Source of the DNA: Sphingomonas hankookensis | GTDB taxonomy: Bacteria; Pseudomonadota; Alphaproteobacteria; Sphingomonadales; Sphingomonadaceae | Assembly (NCBI RefSeq): GCF_001619955.1 | Contig: NZ_LQQO01000033.1 | Location: 1 to 64,000 of the forward strand | DNA: 64,000 nucleotides | Direction of reading: 5' to 3' | Part shown: positions 6,525 to 14,949 of the stretch, piece by piece | How the letters are laid out: each line of letters begins with the position of its first letter | Position numbering within the stretch: position 1 is the first letter of the stretch | Program-made: the position numbers and the translations under genes | The notes under the pieces: generated by a model | What the model saw: the letters and a program-made list of their open reading frames with translations, nothing else | The model's database searches: none | What the model was told of the DNA's origin: nothing

Positions 6525-8843
6525 TCAGAAGCGGAACGTGCCCTGCACGCCATAGGTGCGCGGCTGGCCGAAGTTCCAGTTGTAGATGTTGATCCCGCCG
6601 CCGGTGAACCCGGCATAGGTCTTCACCCGGTTGTTCTCGACGTTGCGGACATAGCCCTGGATGCTGAGCGCATCGCCCGGCAGCTTCAGTTCGAGGCTGA
6701 GGTCGGTGGTGGTGAACGCTTCGACCCGGTCGCCACGATAGTTGAATGCGGTCAGATAATATTCCGACTTGAACCGGCTGAACCCGTTGGCGACCAGTTC
6801 ATACCCTTGCCCGAGGTCGATCGACTTGTTGTAGTTGATCCCGATCGTCCATTTCGGCGCCTGCGGTGCGGTGTTGCCCGCCAGATCCAGCGTCAGCCGC
6901 GGGACGTTCGTCGGCGGATTGGTCAGCGTCGGCGCCGGGATGCCGGCGAATTCCTGCAACTTGGCATCGATATAGTTGACGATCAGGCTCACCCGGTCAT
7001 TCGGCGACAGCTTGATCGTGGTGTCGGTTTCGATACCCCATACCCGGCTCTTGCCCGCATTGAACGTGCGCGCGCCGACGGTTGTGTCGATATAGACCTG
7101 CACCTGCTGGTCCTGGTAATCATAGTAGAACGCGGATGCGTTGAACTCTAGCGTGTTGTTCAGGAACCGGTTCTTCGATCCGATTTCATAGGCGGTCAGG
7201 TTTTCCGCATTGAACGCGCCGACAAGATCGAAGCCGCCGCTTTTGAACCCGGTGCTGACCTTCGCATAGAGCAGATTGTCGCGCGCCGGCTTATATTCGA
7301 CGCCGGCGGTCCAGGTGACCTTGTCTTCCGCATAGGTCGGGAAGCGGAACACCGCGCCGGGGCCGCTGCCGTCCGACGGCGGACGAACCATATTCTGCGT
7401 CCGGAAGAAGCCGTAGTTGATGTATTCGGCGTTCTTCTTGTCGTCGGTATAGCGCACGCCGCCGGTGAAGCTCAGCGTATCGGGGACGACCCAATAGGTC
7501 GCCTGGGCAAAGGCGGACTTGGATTCCGACTTCACATAGGGGCGATAGAAGAAGTTGGCGAAGGCGCTGGCGAGCGGCAGGTACAGGCCGCGCGCGATGA
7601 TCTGGTTCTCATGGAAATAGAAGCCGCCGACCTGCCAGACGAAACTGCCCTGCGCCCCACCGTTCAGCCGGACTTCGTGGCTGTGGGTGCGGGTGTCGTA
7701 ACGGTCGTTATAGAAGGTGAACTGTTCGGGCAGGAACCCGTTCTGCGGCAGGATCACCTGATTGTCGACGTGGCGATAGCCGCCGATATAGGTCAGCGTC
7801 GCCGGCCCGAAGTCGTAAGCGACCCGGCCCCGCACCGCATATTGCTGGCTCTTGAAATTGCCGCGACGGCCGAGCGGGAAGCTCGCCGGATCGAACGTCT
7901 GGGGCAGATCGACGAAGCTCGGTACCAGGCGTTGCGACAGCGTCGTATAGGTAGCGGGCGGCGCGACCGACGCCGGCAGTTCGGTAAGCCCCGGCGTGGC
8001 CGTATTGACCGGAAGGCCATATTGGACCGGGCCGGTCTGGTTCACGTCGACATATTCGCCGGCCAGATACACTTCGAGCGCGCCGGGCGCCAACAGGATG
8101 CTGCCGCGCACTGCATCGACATTGGCGTCATCGCCCCGACCGGCCAATGCGCCATTGTCGACATAGCCGTCATGTTCGTTGTGCAGCCCGGCGATGCGGA
8201 TCGCGACGTCATTCCCCAGCGGCACGTTGACCGCACCGGTTGCGTAGATCGCGTTGTAATTGCCATAGCCCGCGGTCGCCGACCCTTCGAAGCTGCCCAG
8301 CACCGGCTTCGCCGCGACGATGTTCAGTGCACCGGCGGTCGAGTTGCGGCCGAACAGCGTCCCCTGCGGCCCGCGCAGCACCTCGATGCGTTCGAGGTCG
8401 AAGAAGTTGGCGTTGAGTGCCACGGGTCGGTTCACATATTCACCGTCGATCGACACGGTGAGCGCCGGGTCGGCGCTTTCGGAAATGTCCTGGCTGGACA
8501 CGCCGCGGATCGCGATCTTGGTGAAGACCGAGTCGGGCGTGATGCCGAGATCGGGGGCGAGACGCTGCAGCCCGCTGACGTCGGTCACCGCCGCCTTGGT
8601 CAGGTCGGCACCGCTGACGGCGCGGATCGCGATCGGCGTGTCCTGCAGCCGGGTCGTGACCTTGGTCGCGGTGACGACGATTTCCTCGAGCTGGTTGTCG
8701 TCGCCCTGGCCGACGGTGGTGTCGTTCGCCGTGGTCGGCGGCGTGGCGCCGGTCGGTTCGGCGGTCTGCGCCCATGCCGGAGCGACCAGCCCGAGTGCAG
8801 TGCTAGCAAGCGCCATGCTGGCGATGCGGCGGAACGTCGTCAT
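6525..8843 (-). CDS. TonB-dependent outer-membrane receptor
   Basis: This 772-residue protein has a signal peptide (MTTFRRIASMALASTALG, cleaved after PAWA-Q). A TonB-box-like EEIVVTATKV near residues 53-62 precedes a plug domain with VERIEVLRGPQGTLFGRNSTAG, split around residues 155-175. A 22-strand barrel ends in ...GTFRF, the terminal Phe typical of outer-membrane proteins. It is the sphingomonad TBDR type that imports aromatic or glycosylated compounds with TonB energy. The start has GGAGAGGGG upstream. The operator at 8892-8913 lies 49 nt before the start, so the TetR at 13564 probably controls it. It leads the operon with the dioxygenase, C-C hydrolase, cyclase and FAH genes, suggesting import of the aromatic (glyco)substrate. 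Confidence 0.93.
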   Translation of the reverse strand: MTTFRRIASMALASTALGLVAPAWAQTAEPTGATPPTTANDTTVGQGDDNQLEEIVVTATKVTTRLQDTPIAIRAVSGADLTKAAVTDVSGLQRLAPDLGITPDSVFTKIAIRGVSSQDISESADPALTVSIDGEYVNRPVALNANFFDLERIEVLRGPQGTLFGRNSTAGALNIVAAKPVLGSFEGSATAGYGNYNAIYATGAVNVPLGNDVAIRIAGLHNEHDGYVDNGALAGRGDDANVDAVRGSILLAPGALEVYLAGEYVDVNQTGPVQYGLPVNTATPGLTELPASVAPPATYTTLSQRLVPSFVDLPQTFDPASFPLGRRGNFKSQQYAVRGRVAYDFGPATLTYIGGYRHVDNQVILPQNGFLPEQFTFYNDRYDTRTHSHEVRLNGGAQGSFVWQVGGFYFHENQIIARGLYLPLASAFANFFYRPYVKSESKSAFAQATYWVVPDTLSFTGGVRYTDDKKNAEYINYGFFRTQNMVRPPSDGSGPGAVFRFPTYAEDKVTWTAGVEYKPARDNLLYAKVSTGFKSGGFDLVGAFNAENLTAYEIGSKNRFLNNTLEFNASAFYYDYQDQQVQVYIDTTVGARTFNAGKSRVWGIETDTTIKLSPNDRVSLIVNYIDAKLQEFAGIPAPTLTNPPTNVPRLTLDLAGNTAPQAPKWTIGINYNKSIDLGQGYELVANGFSRFKSEYYLTAFNYRGDRVEAFTTTDLSLELKLPGDALSIQGYVRNVENNRVKTYAGFTGGGINIYNWNFGQPRTYGVQGTFRF

Positions 8844-8891
8844 ACGATCCCCTCTCCATGATATCGGAGGCGTATCCGCCCCTCGTTCAGA

Positions 8892-8913
8892 ACTAGAATT
8901 GGTATTCTATTTA
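8892..8913. promoter_or_regulatory. TetR-type operator, copy 1 (before the TBDR operon)
   Basis: AGAATTGGTATTCT is a perfect 5+5 inverted repeat with a 4-nt spacer in the gap before the receptor gene. It matches the AGAAY-N4-ATTCT element also found at 13509, 14256 and 21384. Its right flank (ATTT) departs from the GATA seen in the other three. The assignment to the TetR at 13564 is inferred from position and recurrence. Confidence 0.65.
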
Positions 8914-8968
8914 TTGGTCAGGTCAAGCGGCTGAATCGAGCGCCGGGTCGATTTAATTTCGGCGGTCG

Positions 8969-9421
8969 TCAGAACATCGGATGCGGATTGCGCGCCGTGG
9001 TCGGCATCGGCTGGATCACGTCCCAATGCTCGACGATCTTGCCGTCCTTCAGCCGGTAGATGTCGGCGACCGCACCGCCGGGACTGGCCGGATCGGTCCG
9101 GCCGTGCAGGTGGATGACGGCCAGATCGCCATCGACGATGATCCGTTTCACGTCGAAGCGCGCGCCCGGCGTCGCAAACTTTTGCGCCAGCGCAGCGATC
9201 GCGGCGGCGCGCCCGTCGGGAATGCCTGGATTATGCTGGATATAGTCGGCCACCACGAACTTCTCGAACGCGCCGGCAACGTCGCGACGGCCATAGAATT
9301 GCTCGGCAAAGGCAGAGACGATCGCCCGGTTGCGTTCGGTTTCCGACGAGCGCGGCCGGGCGGCGACGGTCGATGCGACCAGCGTCGTCGCGATCAGCGC
9401 GGAGGCGACAAGACGGTTCAT
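8969..9421 (-). CDS. Secreted SnoaL/NTF2-like protein
   Basis: This 150-residue protein has an N-terminal signal peptide (MNRLVASALIATTLVASTVA) followed by an NTF2-like alpha+beta barrel. Motifs are FAEQFYGRRDVAGAFEKFV, YIQHNPGIPDG, VKRIIVDGDLAVIHLHGRTDP and VADIYRLKDGKIVEHWDVIQ, typical of SnoaL-like polyketide-cyclase or ester-cyclase relatives. The ATG overlaps the stop of the GH3 gene (ATGA), so it is the last gene of the luciferase/FMN reductase/GH3 operon. The signal peptide places it in the periplasm. Members of this fold range from isomerases and dehydratases to non-enzymatic binders. No precise reaction can be assigned. Confidence 0.8.
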   Translation of the reverse strand: MNRLVASALIATTLVASTVAARPRSSETERNRAIVSAFAEQFYGRRDVAGAFEKFVVADYIQHNPGIPDGRAAAIAALAQKFATPGARFDVKRIIVDGDLAVIHLHGRTDPASPGGAVADIYRLKDGKIVEHWDVIQPMPTTARNPHPMF

Positions 9422-11763
9422 AGCGCAATCTCCAGGGTGAAGGGCAGATGGTCGCTGGCGGGGCCGACGGAGACGCGCGCGGTGGCCGCGCGATCCTGCC
9501 ACCCCTGCCCCTGCCAGATGCGGAACAGGCGCGGTTCGGGCGTCACGCGAACGACGCCCGTTTCCCCGGGCGCAAGCGTAACCTTCGCAAAACCAACCAG
9601 CGCGAATTCGGGATCGTGGCGGTAGAGCTGGACGACCTCGCTACCCGACCGCGACCCGATATTGCGCAGCGTGACGAGCACGTCGCCGCCATCGGTCGTC
9701 GCATCGATCCAGTCGAACCGGGTATAGCCCCGCCCGGCGCCAAAGGCATGAAGCGGCGTCCGCCCGCGCGCGACCAGCCCGCGATAGCCGACCAGCACGT
9801 CGTCGTCATAGCGCAGGTCGCCGGTGGCATCGGGTTGCAGGGACAACGCCGGATAGTCGCCTTCGCTGCGCGCCAGCGTCACCGGCAGACGCCCGCCCGG
9901 CTCGCTGTCGCCCGCCAGCACGGCGGCCAGGGCGGGGCCGAACCCCTCCCCCGGATACCAGGCGGAGAGCAACGCCGAAGCGCGGTCGCCCCAGCCGGCA
10001 TCGAAGGCATGCCCGATATTGGCGACGATCGCGACGTTGCGGTTCGCGGCGCACACCGCCTCGATCAGCGCGACCTGATCCGCGGCCAGCGCGGAATCGG
10101 CGCGGTCCTTGCTCTCGACGCTGGAGTCCGACGTTTCGCCGACCATCAGGATCACCGCATCGGCGGTCCGCGCCGCATCGACCGCACGCGCCAGCATCGC
10201 GGCCGCGCTGTCGGGAGTCCGGATGCCGTACCACAGGCCATGGACCCGCGCGCCGTCATAGGTGAATTCGACCTCGACCAGCACCCGCTGACCGGCGGCA
10301 AGCTGCACCTCGACGCTGTCGGCATCGCCGCGTTTCAGCGACCCCATGACGTCCGACGCCGCCATGCGTTCGGCGTGGTCGTGGACGACGCGGCCATCGA
10401 CCCGCATCCGCACGGCACCGGTCGCGCCGACATAGAAACGGTGCGCGCCGTCCGCCTTTGCGGTGAACCAGCCGCTGGCCCGCACGCCGGCGGGACGATC
10501 GAACACCCCTTCGTCATGGACGCCGACAAACCACACGAGCGAATTGGTATCGCGGACCTCGCGAAAGATCGGATCGCCGGTCAGGTCGGTGTCGGCGAAA
10601 TAATCGACGGTCATCCCCCGCGCTTCACCGTCGCGCGGCGTGACCGGCATCGACGGCAGGCGCGGTTGCGGATCGACGCCCGGTTCATAGACGATGGCGG
10701 CATCGCCATAGCGCGCGCGGATCGCATCGAGCGGTCGCAGCGCGTCGGGGGACAGCGCAATCTTGGCAAAGGTGCCGCCCTGATAGCAGGGCGCGGCGGC
10801 ATTGGGGCCGATGACGGCGATGCGGGCATGTCGGCCGGGGACGAGCGGCAGCAGATCGCCCTCGTTGCGCAGCAGCACCATGCCGGCGGCCGCCGCCTCG
10901 ACGAGGAGCGCGTCGGCATCTTCGGTCGGCGGCGTCTTGGTCCCCGACCAGCGCCGCCCGGCGCGCGCGGCGCGATCGGCGGCATCGGCCACACGTTCCG
11001 CCGCTACGTCCCCTGCCTCCACCGCGCCGACCGCCTTTGCGCCGACGAAGCGCGCGGGGCCGGGCATCTCGATATCCAGCCCGCCATTCAGGCTGCCGGC
11101 GGTCGAATGGGTGCCGAACCAGTCACTGATGAACGGACCATCGAAGCCCCATTCCCGTTTGACGATGGTCGAGATGTGGCCGTGTTCGGCGCACCAGGTC
11201 CCGTTGACCCGGTTATAGGCGGTGAGCATCGCCCCCGCCCCGGCCGCCGCGCACAATTCGAAGGGCAACAGATAGATTTCACGCAGCGCACGTTCGCCGA
11301 CGACGGCGTTCATCCGGTCGCGGTCGGTTTCGCTGTCGTTGCACACCAGATGCTTCACGCAGGCACCGGTGCCGGTCGATTGCAGTCCGCGCGTCCACGC
11401 CGCCCCGGCAAGGCCGGTCAGCAGCGGGTCTTCCGAATAATATTCGAACGCGCGGCCGGCCAGCGGGCTGCGCGCCAGATTGACGTTGGGGGCCAGCACC
11501 ATGTCGACGGTGCAGCGTATCGCTTCGCCGCCGACCAGCGCGCCGATCCGTTCGATCAGCGACAGGTCGAAGCTGGCGCCCAGTGCCGTGGCGCAGGGCG
11601 ACAGCCGCGCGACATCGCGTTCGTCCACGCGCCCGCTGGCAATGCCCATCGGCCCGTCGCTCAGGTGCAGCGACGGGATGTCGGCGTGCGGGATCGCGGC
11701 CGTGCGCCACATCGACGCACCGGCGGTCAGGCTGGCCTGTTCGGCGAGGGTCAGCGGGATCAC
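9418..11763 (-). CDS. GH3 beta-glycosidase with inserted PA14 domain
   Basis: This 781-residue enzyme has no signal peptide. The GH3 N-domain carries CVKHLVCNDSE (K137-H138) and the nucleophile D214 in PFISDWFG. The C-terminal sandwich carries a PA14 insert (about residues 385-520, from MTVDYFADTDLTGDPIF through FTYDGARVHG). A fibronectin-III-like domain closes the protein. Architecture and length match PA14-containing beta-glucosidases (BglX/Kluyveromyces BglI type), which remove terminal beta-glucosyl residues, often from aryl glucosides. The ATG overlaps the FMN reductase stop, and its stop overlaps the SnoaL gene. In this cluster it probably strips O-linked glucose from the imported compound in the cytoplasm. 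Confidence 0.93.
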   Translation of the reverse strand: MIPLTLAEQASLTAGASMWRTAAIPHADIPSLHLSDGPMGIASGRVDERDVARLSPCATALGASFDLSLIERIGALVGGEAIRCTVDMVLAPNVNLARSPLAGRAFEYYSEDPLLTGLAGAAWTRGLQSTGTGACVKHLVCNDSETDRDRMNAVVGERALREIYLLPFELCAAAGAGAMLTAYNRVNGTWCAEHGHISTIVKREWGFDGPFISDWFGTHSTAGSLNGGLDIEMPGPARFVGAKAVGAVEAGDVAAERVADAADRAARAGRRWSGTKTPPTEDADALLVEAAAAGMVLLRNEGDLLPLVPGRHARIAVIGPNAAAPCYQGGTFAKIALSPDALRPLDAIRARYGDAAIVYEPGVDPQPRLPSMPVTPRDGEARGMTVDYFADTDLTGDPIFREVRDTNSLVWFVGVHDEGVFDRPAGVRASGWFTAKADGAHRFYVGATGAVRMRVDGRVVHDHAERMAASDVMGSLKRGDADSVEVQLAAGQRVLVEVEFTYDGARVHGLWYGIRTPDSAAAMLARAVDAARTADAVILMVGETSDSSVESKDRADSALAADQVALIEAVCAANRNVAIVANIGHAFDAGWGDRASALLSAWYPGEGFGPALAAVLAGDSEPGGRLPVTLARSEGDYPALSLQPDATGDLRYDDDVLVGYRGLVARGRTPLHAFGAGRGYTRFDWIDATTDGGDVLVTLRNIGSRSGSEVVQLYRHDPEFALVGFAKVTLAPGETGVVRVTPEPRLFRIWQGQGWQDRAATARVSVGPASDHLPFTLEIAL

Positions 11764-12326
11764 GCCACCGGCTCCAGCCGAAAGGCCATGATCTGCCGCG
11801 CCATGGTCGCAATCTGTCCGCCGATGCCGTTATCGGCCAGGGCACCGTCGGCAGCGAACGGCTTTTGCGCGATGGAGTTGATCGCGATGCCGGCGGGGGT
11901 CGGCCAGCCGCGCATCGCGTGGACGATCCCACGCAGCGCAGCCAGCGTGACGCCGCCCGCCTGCCATCCCGCCGCCGATACGATCAGCCCGACCGGCATC
12001 CCGTCGAAATAGACGCGGTCGTCGCCGCGCAGATCCTCCAGCAGGTCGATCGCGTTCTTGACCACGCCCGACACCCCGCCATGATAACCGGGCGTGCCGA
12101 TCACCAGGCCGTCCGCCGCGCGCAACGCCGCGACGAACGCCGCCTGCTCGGGCGTACGCTCGGGCCGTTCGGGGTTGAAATGGGGTAGCGCCGCCAGTGC
12201 CGGGCCGTCGAACATCGTCGTCCGTGCGCCCAGTTCCTCGCATTCGGTCAGCACCGCCCGCACGAGCATCTCGCTCGACGATCGCGGGCGGAAGGTGCCG
12301 CCGATGCCAACGATGTGTCGTGCCAT
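11760..12326 (-). CDS. NAD(P)H-dependent FMN reductase
   Basis: This 188-residue flavodoxin-like protein starts MARHIVGIGGTFRPRSSSE, whose GTFRPRSSSE loop binds the FMN phosphate. It contains LVIGTPGYHGGVSGVVKNA (about residues 80-98), the TPxYxGxxxxxxKNxxD signature of the NADPH-dependent FMN reductase family. It lies 5 nt after the luciferase-like monooxygenase and overlaps the GH3 gene by 4 nt. The two probably form a two-component flavin monooxygenase in which this protein supplies reduced FMN. It is cytoplasmic. Confidence 0.88.
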   Translation of the reverse strand: MARHIVGIGGTFRPRSSSEMLVRAVLTECEELGARTTMFDGPALAALPHFNPERPERTPEQAAFVAALRAADGLVIGTPGYHGGVSGVVKNAIDLLEDLRGDDRVYFDGMPVGLIVSAAGWQAGGVTLAALRGIVHAMRGWPTPAGIAINSIAQKPFAADGALADNGIGGQIATMARQIMAFRLEPVA

Positions 12327-12331
12327 CGCCG

Positions 12332-13435
12332 TTACGCCTTCCTGAACGCGGGCATTACCTTTTCCGACAGCAGCCGGAGCGTCTGGTCGCCCAGCCGCAG
12401 CCGTTCGTCGGTCAGCGGTCCGGTGGTCGTGCCGCACAGGATGTTGCCGATGCCGAGTTCTTCGTAGGGCTTGAGGTGCTCGATCACCGTTTCGGGCGAT
12501 CCGTACAGGCACCAGGTACCGATCCAGTCCTCGGTCAGCGCGTTGGGTGTCCGGTCGGTCTTCTTGTTCGCGTCGTTCGATTCGGCGCGGGCGTTGAATT
12601 CCGCTTCACGCTCGATCGCGTCCTGATAGGCGCGCAGGATCGCCATCATCTCGTCGCGGGCCTGTTCGTCGCTGTCGGCGACATGAACCAGCTGATAGGT
12701 GTGCGTCGTCCAGTCGAGCGCGCGGGCAATCTTGTCGGCGCTATGCCCCGCCTCCTCCAGCATCGTGCGATAGATGCCGAAGAATTTGGCGACATGGGTC
12801 ATCGGCTCGGTCCCGCCGATCTTGGGCGGGGTAAAGGCGGGGATGAACGCCGGCCATGCGTTCTCGGCGGCGCGCCGGGCGCTCGATTCCTTCATCGCCA
12901 CCGGCATCAGCCGGGCATGGCCCTCGCTATAGGCGGCCGGCGCGATGCGTTGCAGGACGCGGCCCTGGTGCGGGCCGTTGTCGATTTCGACCGCCGGGTC
13001 GTCCATCGTCTTGGCCCAGAGCTGTTCGGCGATGGCCAGGTTCTTTTCGGAAATCGCGCCGGCATCGCGGTAATCGACGCCGAAGCCGATCATCTCCTCG
13101 GGCGTGGTGCCCGATCCGACGCCGACCAGCAGCTTGCCGTCGGTCAGCTGGTCGAGGATGTTGATACGCTCGACGAAGCGGACCGGATGGTGGAGCGGCA
13201 CCGAGGTCACGGAAAAGCCGAAATGCATGTGCGGGAATTTCGCCGCCAGATACGCCGCGAACATGTAGCTGTCGCTGGCGATCGGCATATAGCCGTTGAA
13301 GTGATGGTCCGGCAGGAACAGCGCGTCGAAACCCAGCGCGGCGGCGCGTTCGGCGTGGCTGGTCAGGTTGTGTATCAGCGCCCGGTCCTGCTCCGGCGCC
13401 ATCGAACGTGCATTGAGGAACACCGAGAAACGCAT
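12332..13435 (-). CDS. LLM-class flavin-dependent oxidoreductase (luciferase-like monooxygenase)
   Basis: This 367-residue TIM-barrel protein has the bacterial luciferase pattern: MRFSVFLNARSMAPEQD, then AAALGFDALFLPDHHF, PLHHPVRFVERINILDQ (about residues 82-98) and GKLLVGVGSGTTPEEM. The C-terminal part has DRTPNALTEDWIGTWCLYGS and ETVIEHLKPYEELGIGNILCG. Such enzymes use FMNH2 and O2 for hydroxylation or Baeyer-Villiger-type oxygenation. The start has GGGAGAGG upstream. It leads a four-gene operon (FMN reductase, GH3, SnoaL) divergent from tetR, with the operator at 13509-13530 between them. I infer that it oxidises the aglycone before ring cleavage. Confidence 0.9.
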   Translation of the reverse strand: MRFSVFLNARSMAPEQDRALIHNLTSHAERAAALGFDALFLPDHHFNGYMPIASDSYMFAAYLAAKFPHMHFGFSVTSVPLHHPVRFVERINILDQLTDGKLLVGVGSGTTPEEMIGFGVDYRDAGAISEKNLAIAEQLWAKTMDDPAVEIDNGPHQGRVLQRIAPAAYSEGHARLMPVAMKESSARRAAENAWPAFIPAFTPPKIGGTEPMTHVAKFFGIYRTMLEEAGHSADKIARALDWTTHTYQLVHVADSDEQARDEMMAILRAYQDAIEREAEFNARAESNDANKKTDRTPNALTEDWIGTWCLYGSPETVIEHLKPYEELGIGNILCGTTTGPLTDERLRLGDQTLRLLSEKVMPAFRKA

Positions 13436-13508
13436 CCGACCTCTCCCTTTTCACGCCCGCTTGTCGCGGTGCGCGGTTGCCGCCCGATGCCGGGTGGACT
13501 AAACTGAA

Positions 13509-13530
13509 ATTAGAACTGTTATTCTGATAT
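13509..13530. promoter_or_regulatory. TetR-type operator, copy 2 (divergent tetR/monooxygenase promoter)
   Basis: AGAACTGTTATTCTGATA lies in the divergent gap, 74 nt before the monooxygenase start and about 34 nt before tetR. It fits AGAAY-N4-ATTCT and shares the TTAGAAC and ATTCTGATA flanks with the site at 21384. The position is ideal for autoregulation plus control of the catabolic operon. Confidence 0.7.
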
Positions 13531-13563
13531 GCCGTCGTTCCGGGGGCTGTCAATGGGGTGCCG

Positions 13564-14232
13564 ATGGATATCGAAACGATCATGGCGAAGGCGCGCGCGC
13601 CGCAGCAGGGGCGCAGCAAGGCCAGCTTCGAGCGGATGCTGACGACCGCCGAGGAACTGATGAAGCAGCGCGGATCGGACGAATTCACGCTGAACGAGGT
13701 GGCGAAGCACGGGAAGGTTTCGATCGGATCGATCTATTGCCGGTTCGACAGCAAGGAGGACCTGGTCCATGTCGTGCAGCTGCGCGTGCTGGAGCGAGTC
13801 GATACCGACATGCTGGCGGCGATCGCGGGGGTGCAGGAACGCGGCGGCGACCTGATCGACATGGTGCACGACCTGGTCGATTCGATCGCGGACGTGCTGC
13901 GCCGCTATGCCGAGGTGATGCGTCCGCTGATGCTGCGCGCGAGCGGCGATCCGGTCATCGCCTCGATCGGCAAGCGCAGCTATTCGCGGACCAGCGAGGC
14001 GGTGATCGACGCGCTGCTGACGTGCGAGAAGGAAATCCGCCACCCCGATCCGCGCCATGCCGCCGATGCCGGTTTCCGCATCGTCTATGCCGCGATCGCT
14101 CGCTATCTGGGGTTCGGTTCGTCGCTCGACGCGGCGGGCGAAGGCGACTGGAATCAGTTAAAGAACGACCTCGGCGACATGCTCGCCGCCTATTTGCGCA
14201 CCGCGCCGAAGGGAAGCCACGGGGCCGCTTGA
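13564..14232 (+). CDS. TetR/AcrR-family regulator (predicted regulator of the C-glycoside cluster)
   Basis: This protein of about 222 residues carries an N-terminal TetR HTH: FTLNEVAKHGKVSIGSIYCR followed by FDSKEDLVH (about residues 40-70). The ligand domain is helical and contains RPLMLRASGDPVIASIGK. The ATG at 13564 follows GGGG by 5 nt; a GTG at 13558 would add two residues. It is divergent from the monooxygenase operon and is followed by the dehydrogenase genes. The same near-palindrome flanks it on both sides (13509, 14256) and recurs at 8892 and 21384. It is therefore probably a repressor released by the glycoside, its aglycone or a pathway intermediate. Repression and ligand are inferred. 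Confidence 0.9.
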   Translation: MDIETIMAKARAPQQGRSKASFERMLTTAEELMKQRGSDEFTLNEVAKHGKVSIGSIYCRFDSKEDLVHVVQLRVLERVDTDMLAAIAGVQERGGDLIDMVHDLVDSIADVLRRYAEVMRPLMLRASGDPVIASIGKRSYSRTSEAVIDALLTCEKEIRHPDPRHAADAGFRIVYAAIARYLGFGSSLDAAGEGDWNQLKNDLGDMLAAYLRTAPKGSHGAA

Positions 14233-14255
14233 CAACGGCACCGATCCACGTTCAA

Positions 14256-14277
14256 ATCAGAATAATAATTCTGATAA
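14256..14277. promoter_or_regulatory. TetR-type operator, copy 3 (before the dehydrogenase operon)
   Basis: TCAGAATAATAATTCTGA is the most symmetric copy: 7-nt arms TCAGAAT and ATTCTGA around a 4-nt spacer. It lies just after tetR and 43 nt before the small dehydrogenase subunit. It therefore gives the dehydrogenase/transporter operon its own controlled promoter. Confidence 0.7.
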
Positions 14278-14319
14278 GCGCCACATTCGTCGGTGCGCGG
14301 GACGAGGATGAGGAGCGTC

Positions 14320-14949
14320 ATGGCCGAAAAGGGCTGGACCCGGCGCGAGACGCTGGGCGGTGCCGCGCTGTTCGCGCTGGCGGTGGGGATACCCGTTGCC
14401 GCGATACGGATGGACGATGCGGCGGAAGGGGTGACCGATCGCCAGCGCCTGATGCTGCGCCACGTCGCGCAGACCGTCATCCCGCGCACCGCGACGCCCG
14501 GCGCCGGCGATATCGGTGCACATGACTTCGTAATTCTCGGCCTCGCGCACGGCCTCGACGGGACGCGGGCACCGGCGGCGGGGGCGGCGTTGCCCGCGAC
14601 CATGGCGCGCCACCTGCGGCAGGACGGCACGCTCGACTATCTCGACTGGCTCGAATGGCAGCTCGACTCGCGCGCGCAGGGCGACTTCCTGGCCGCCACC
14701 CCTGCCCGGCGGCAGGCGGCGGTCGGTGCGATCGATGCGGAAGCCTTTGCACAGGCCGATCGCGATGCGCCCGAATCGCCGTGGAAGAAGCTGAAGGCGC
14801 TGATCCTCACCGCCTATTACACGTCGGAAACCGGCGGCTCGCGCGAGCTGCAATATGAGCTGGTCCCCGGGAAATGGGAACCGGACCTCCCCTTTGTTCC
14901 CGGCAGTCGCGCATGGTCGAGCGACTGGACCGCGGTGGAGTTCAGCTGA
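14320..14949 (+). CDS. Gluconate 2-dehydrogenase subunit 3-like small subunit with Tat signal
   Basis: This 209-residue protein starts MAEKGWTRRETLGGAALFA, a twin-arginine signal (TRRETL then a hydrophobic stretch), so it is probably exported folded. The rest (QRLMLRHVAQTVIPRTATPG, DIGAHDFVILGL, WKKLKALILTAYYTSETGG) matches the gluconate 2-dehydrogenase subunit 3 family, the small partner of periplasmic GMC flavoprotein dehydrogenases such as glucoside 3-dehydrogenase. AGGAG lies 5 nt before the chosen ATG; upstream in-frame starts at 14293 and 14308 are less well placed. It ends within the start of the GMC gene (TGATG). It likely chaperones or exports the large subunit, or completes its electron path. 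No cytochrome c subunit follows. Confidence 0.85.
   Translation: MAEKGWTRRETLGGAALFALAVGIPVAAIRMDDAAEGVTDRQRLMLRHVAQTVIPRTATPGAGDIGAHDFVILGLAHGLDGTRAPAAGAALPATMARHLRQDGTLDYLDWLEWQLDSRAQGDFLAATPARRQAAVGAIDAEAFAQADRDAPESPWKKLKALILTAYYTSETGGSRELQYELVPGKWEPDLPFVPGSRAWSSDWTAVEFS

Noticed and set aside
9448..12012. Long + strand open frame (854 codons) opposite the GH3 and FMN reductase genes
   Set aside because: It is antisense to two well-supported genes, is very rich in Arg, Gly, His and Asp, and shows no domain. High GC content creates such mirror frames.
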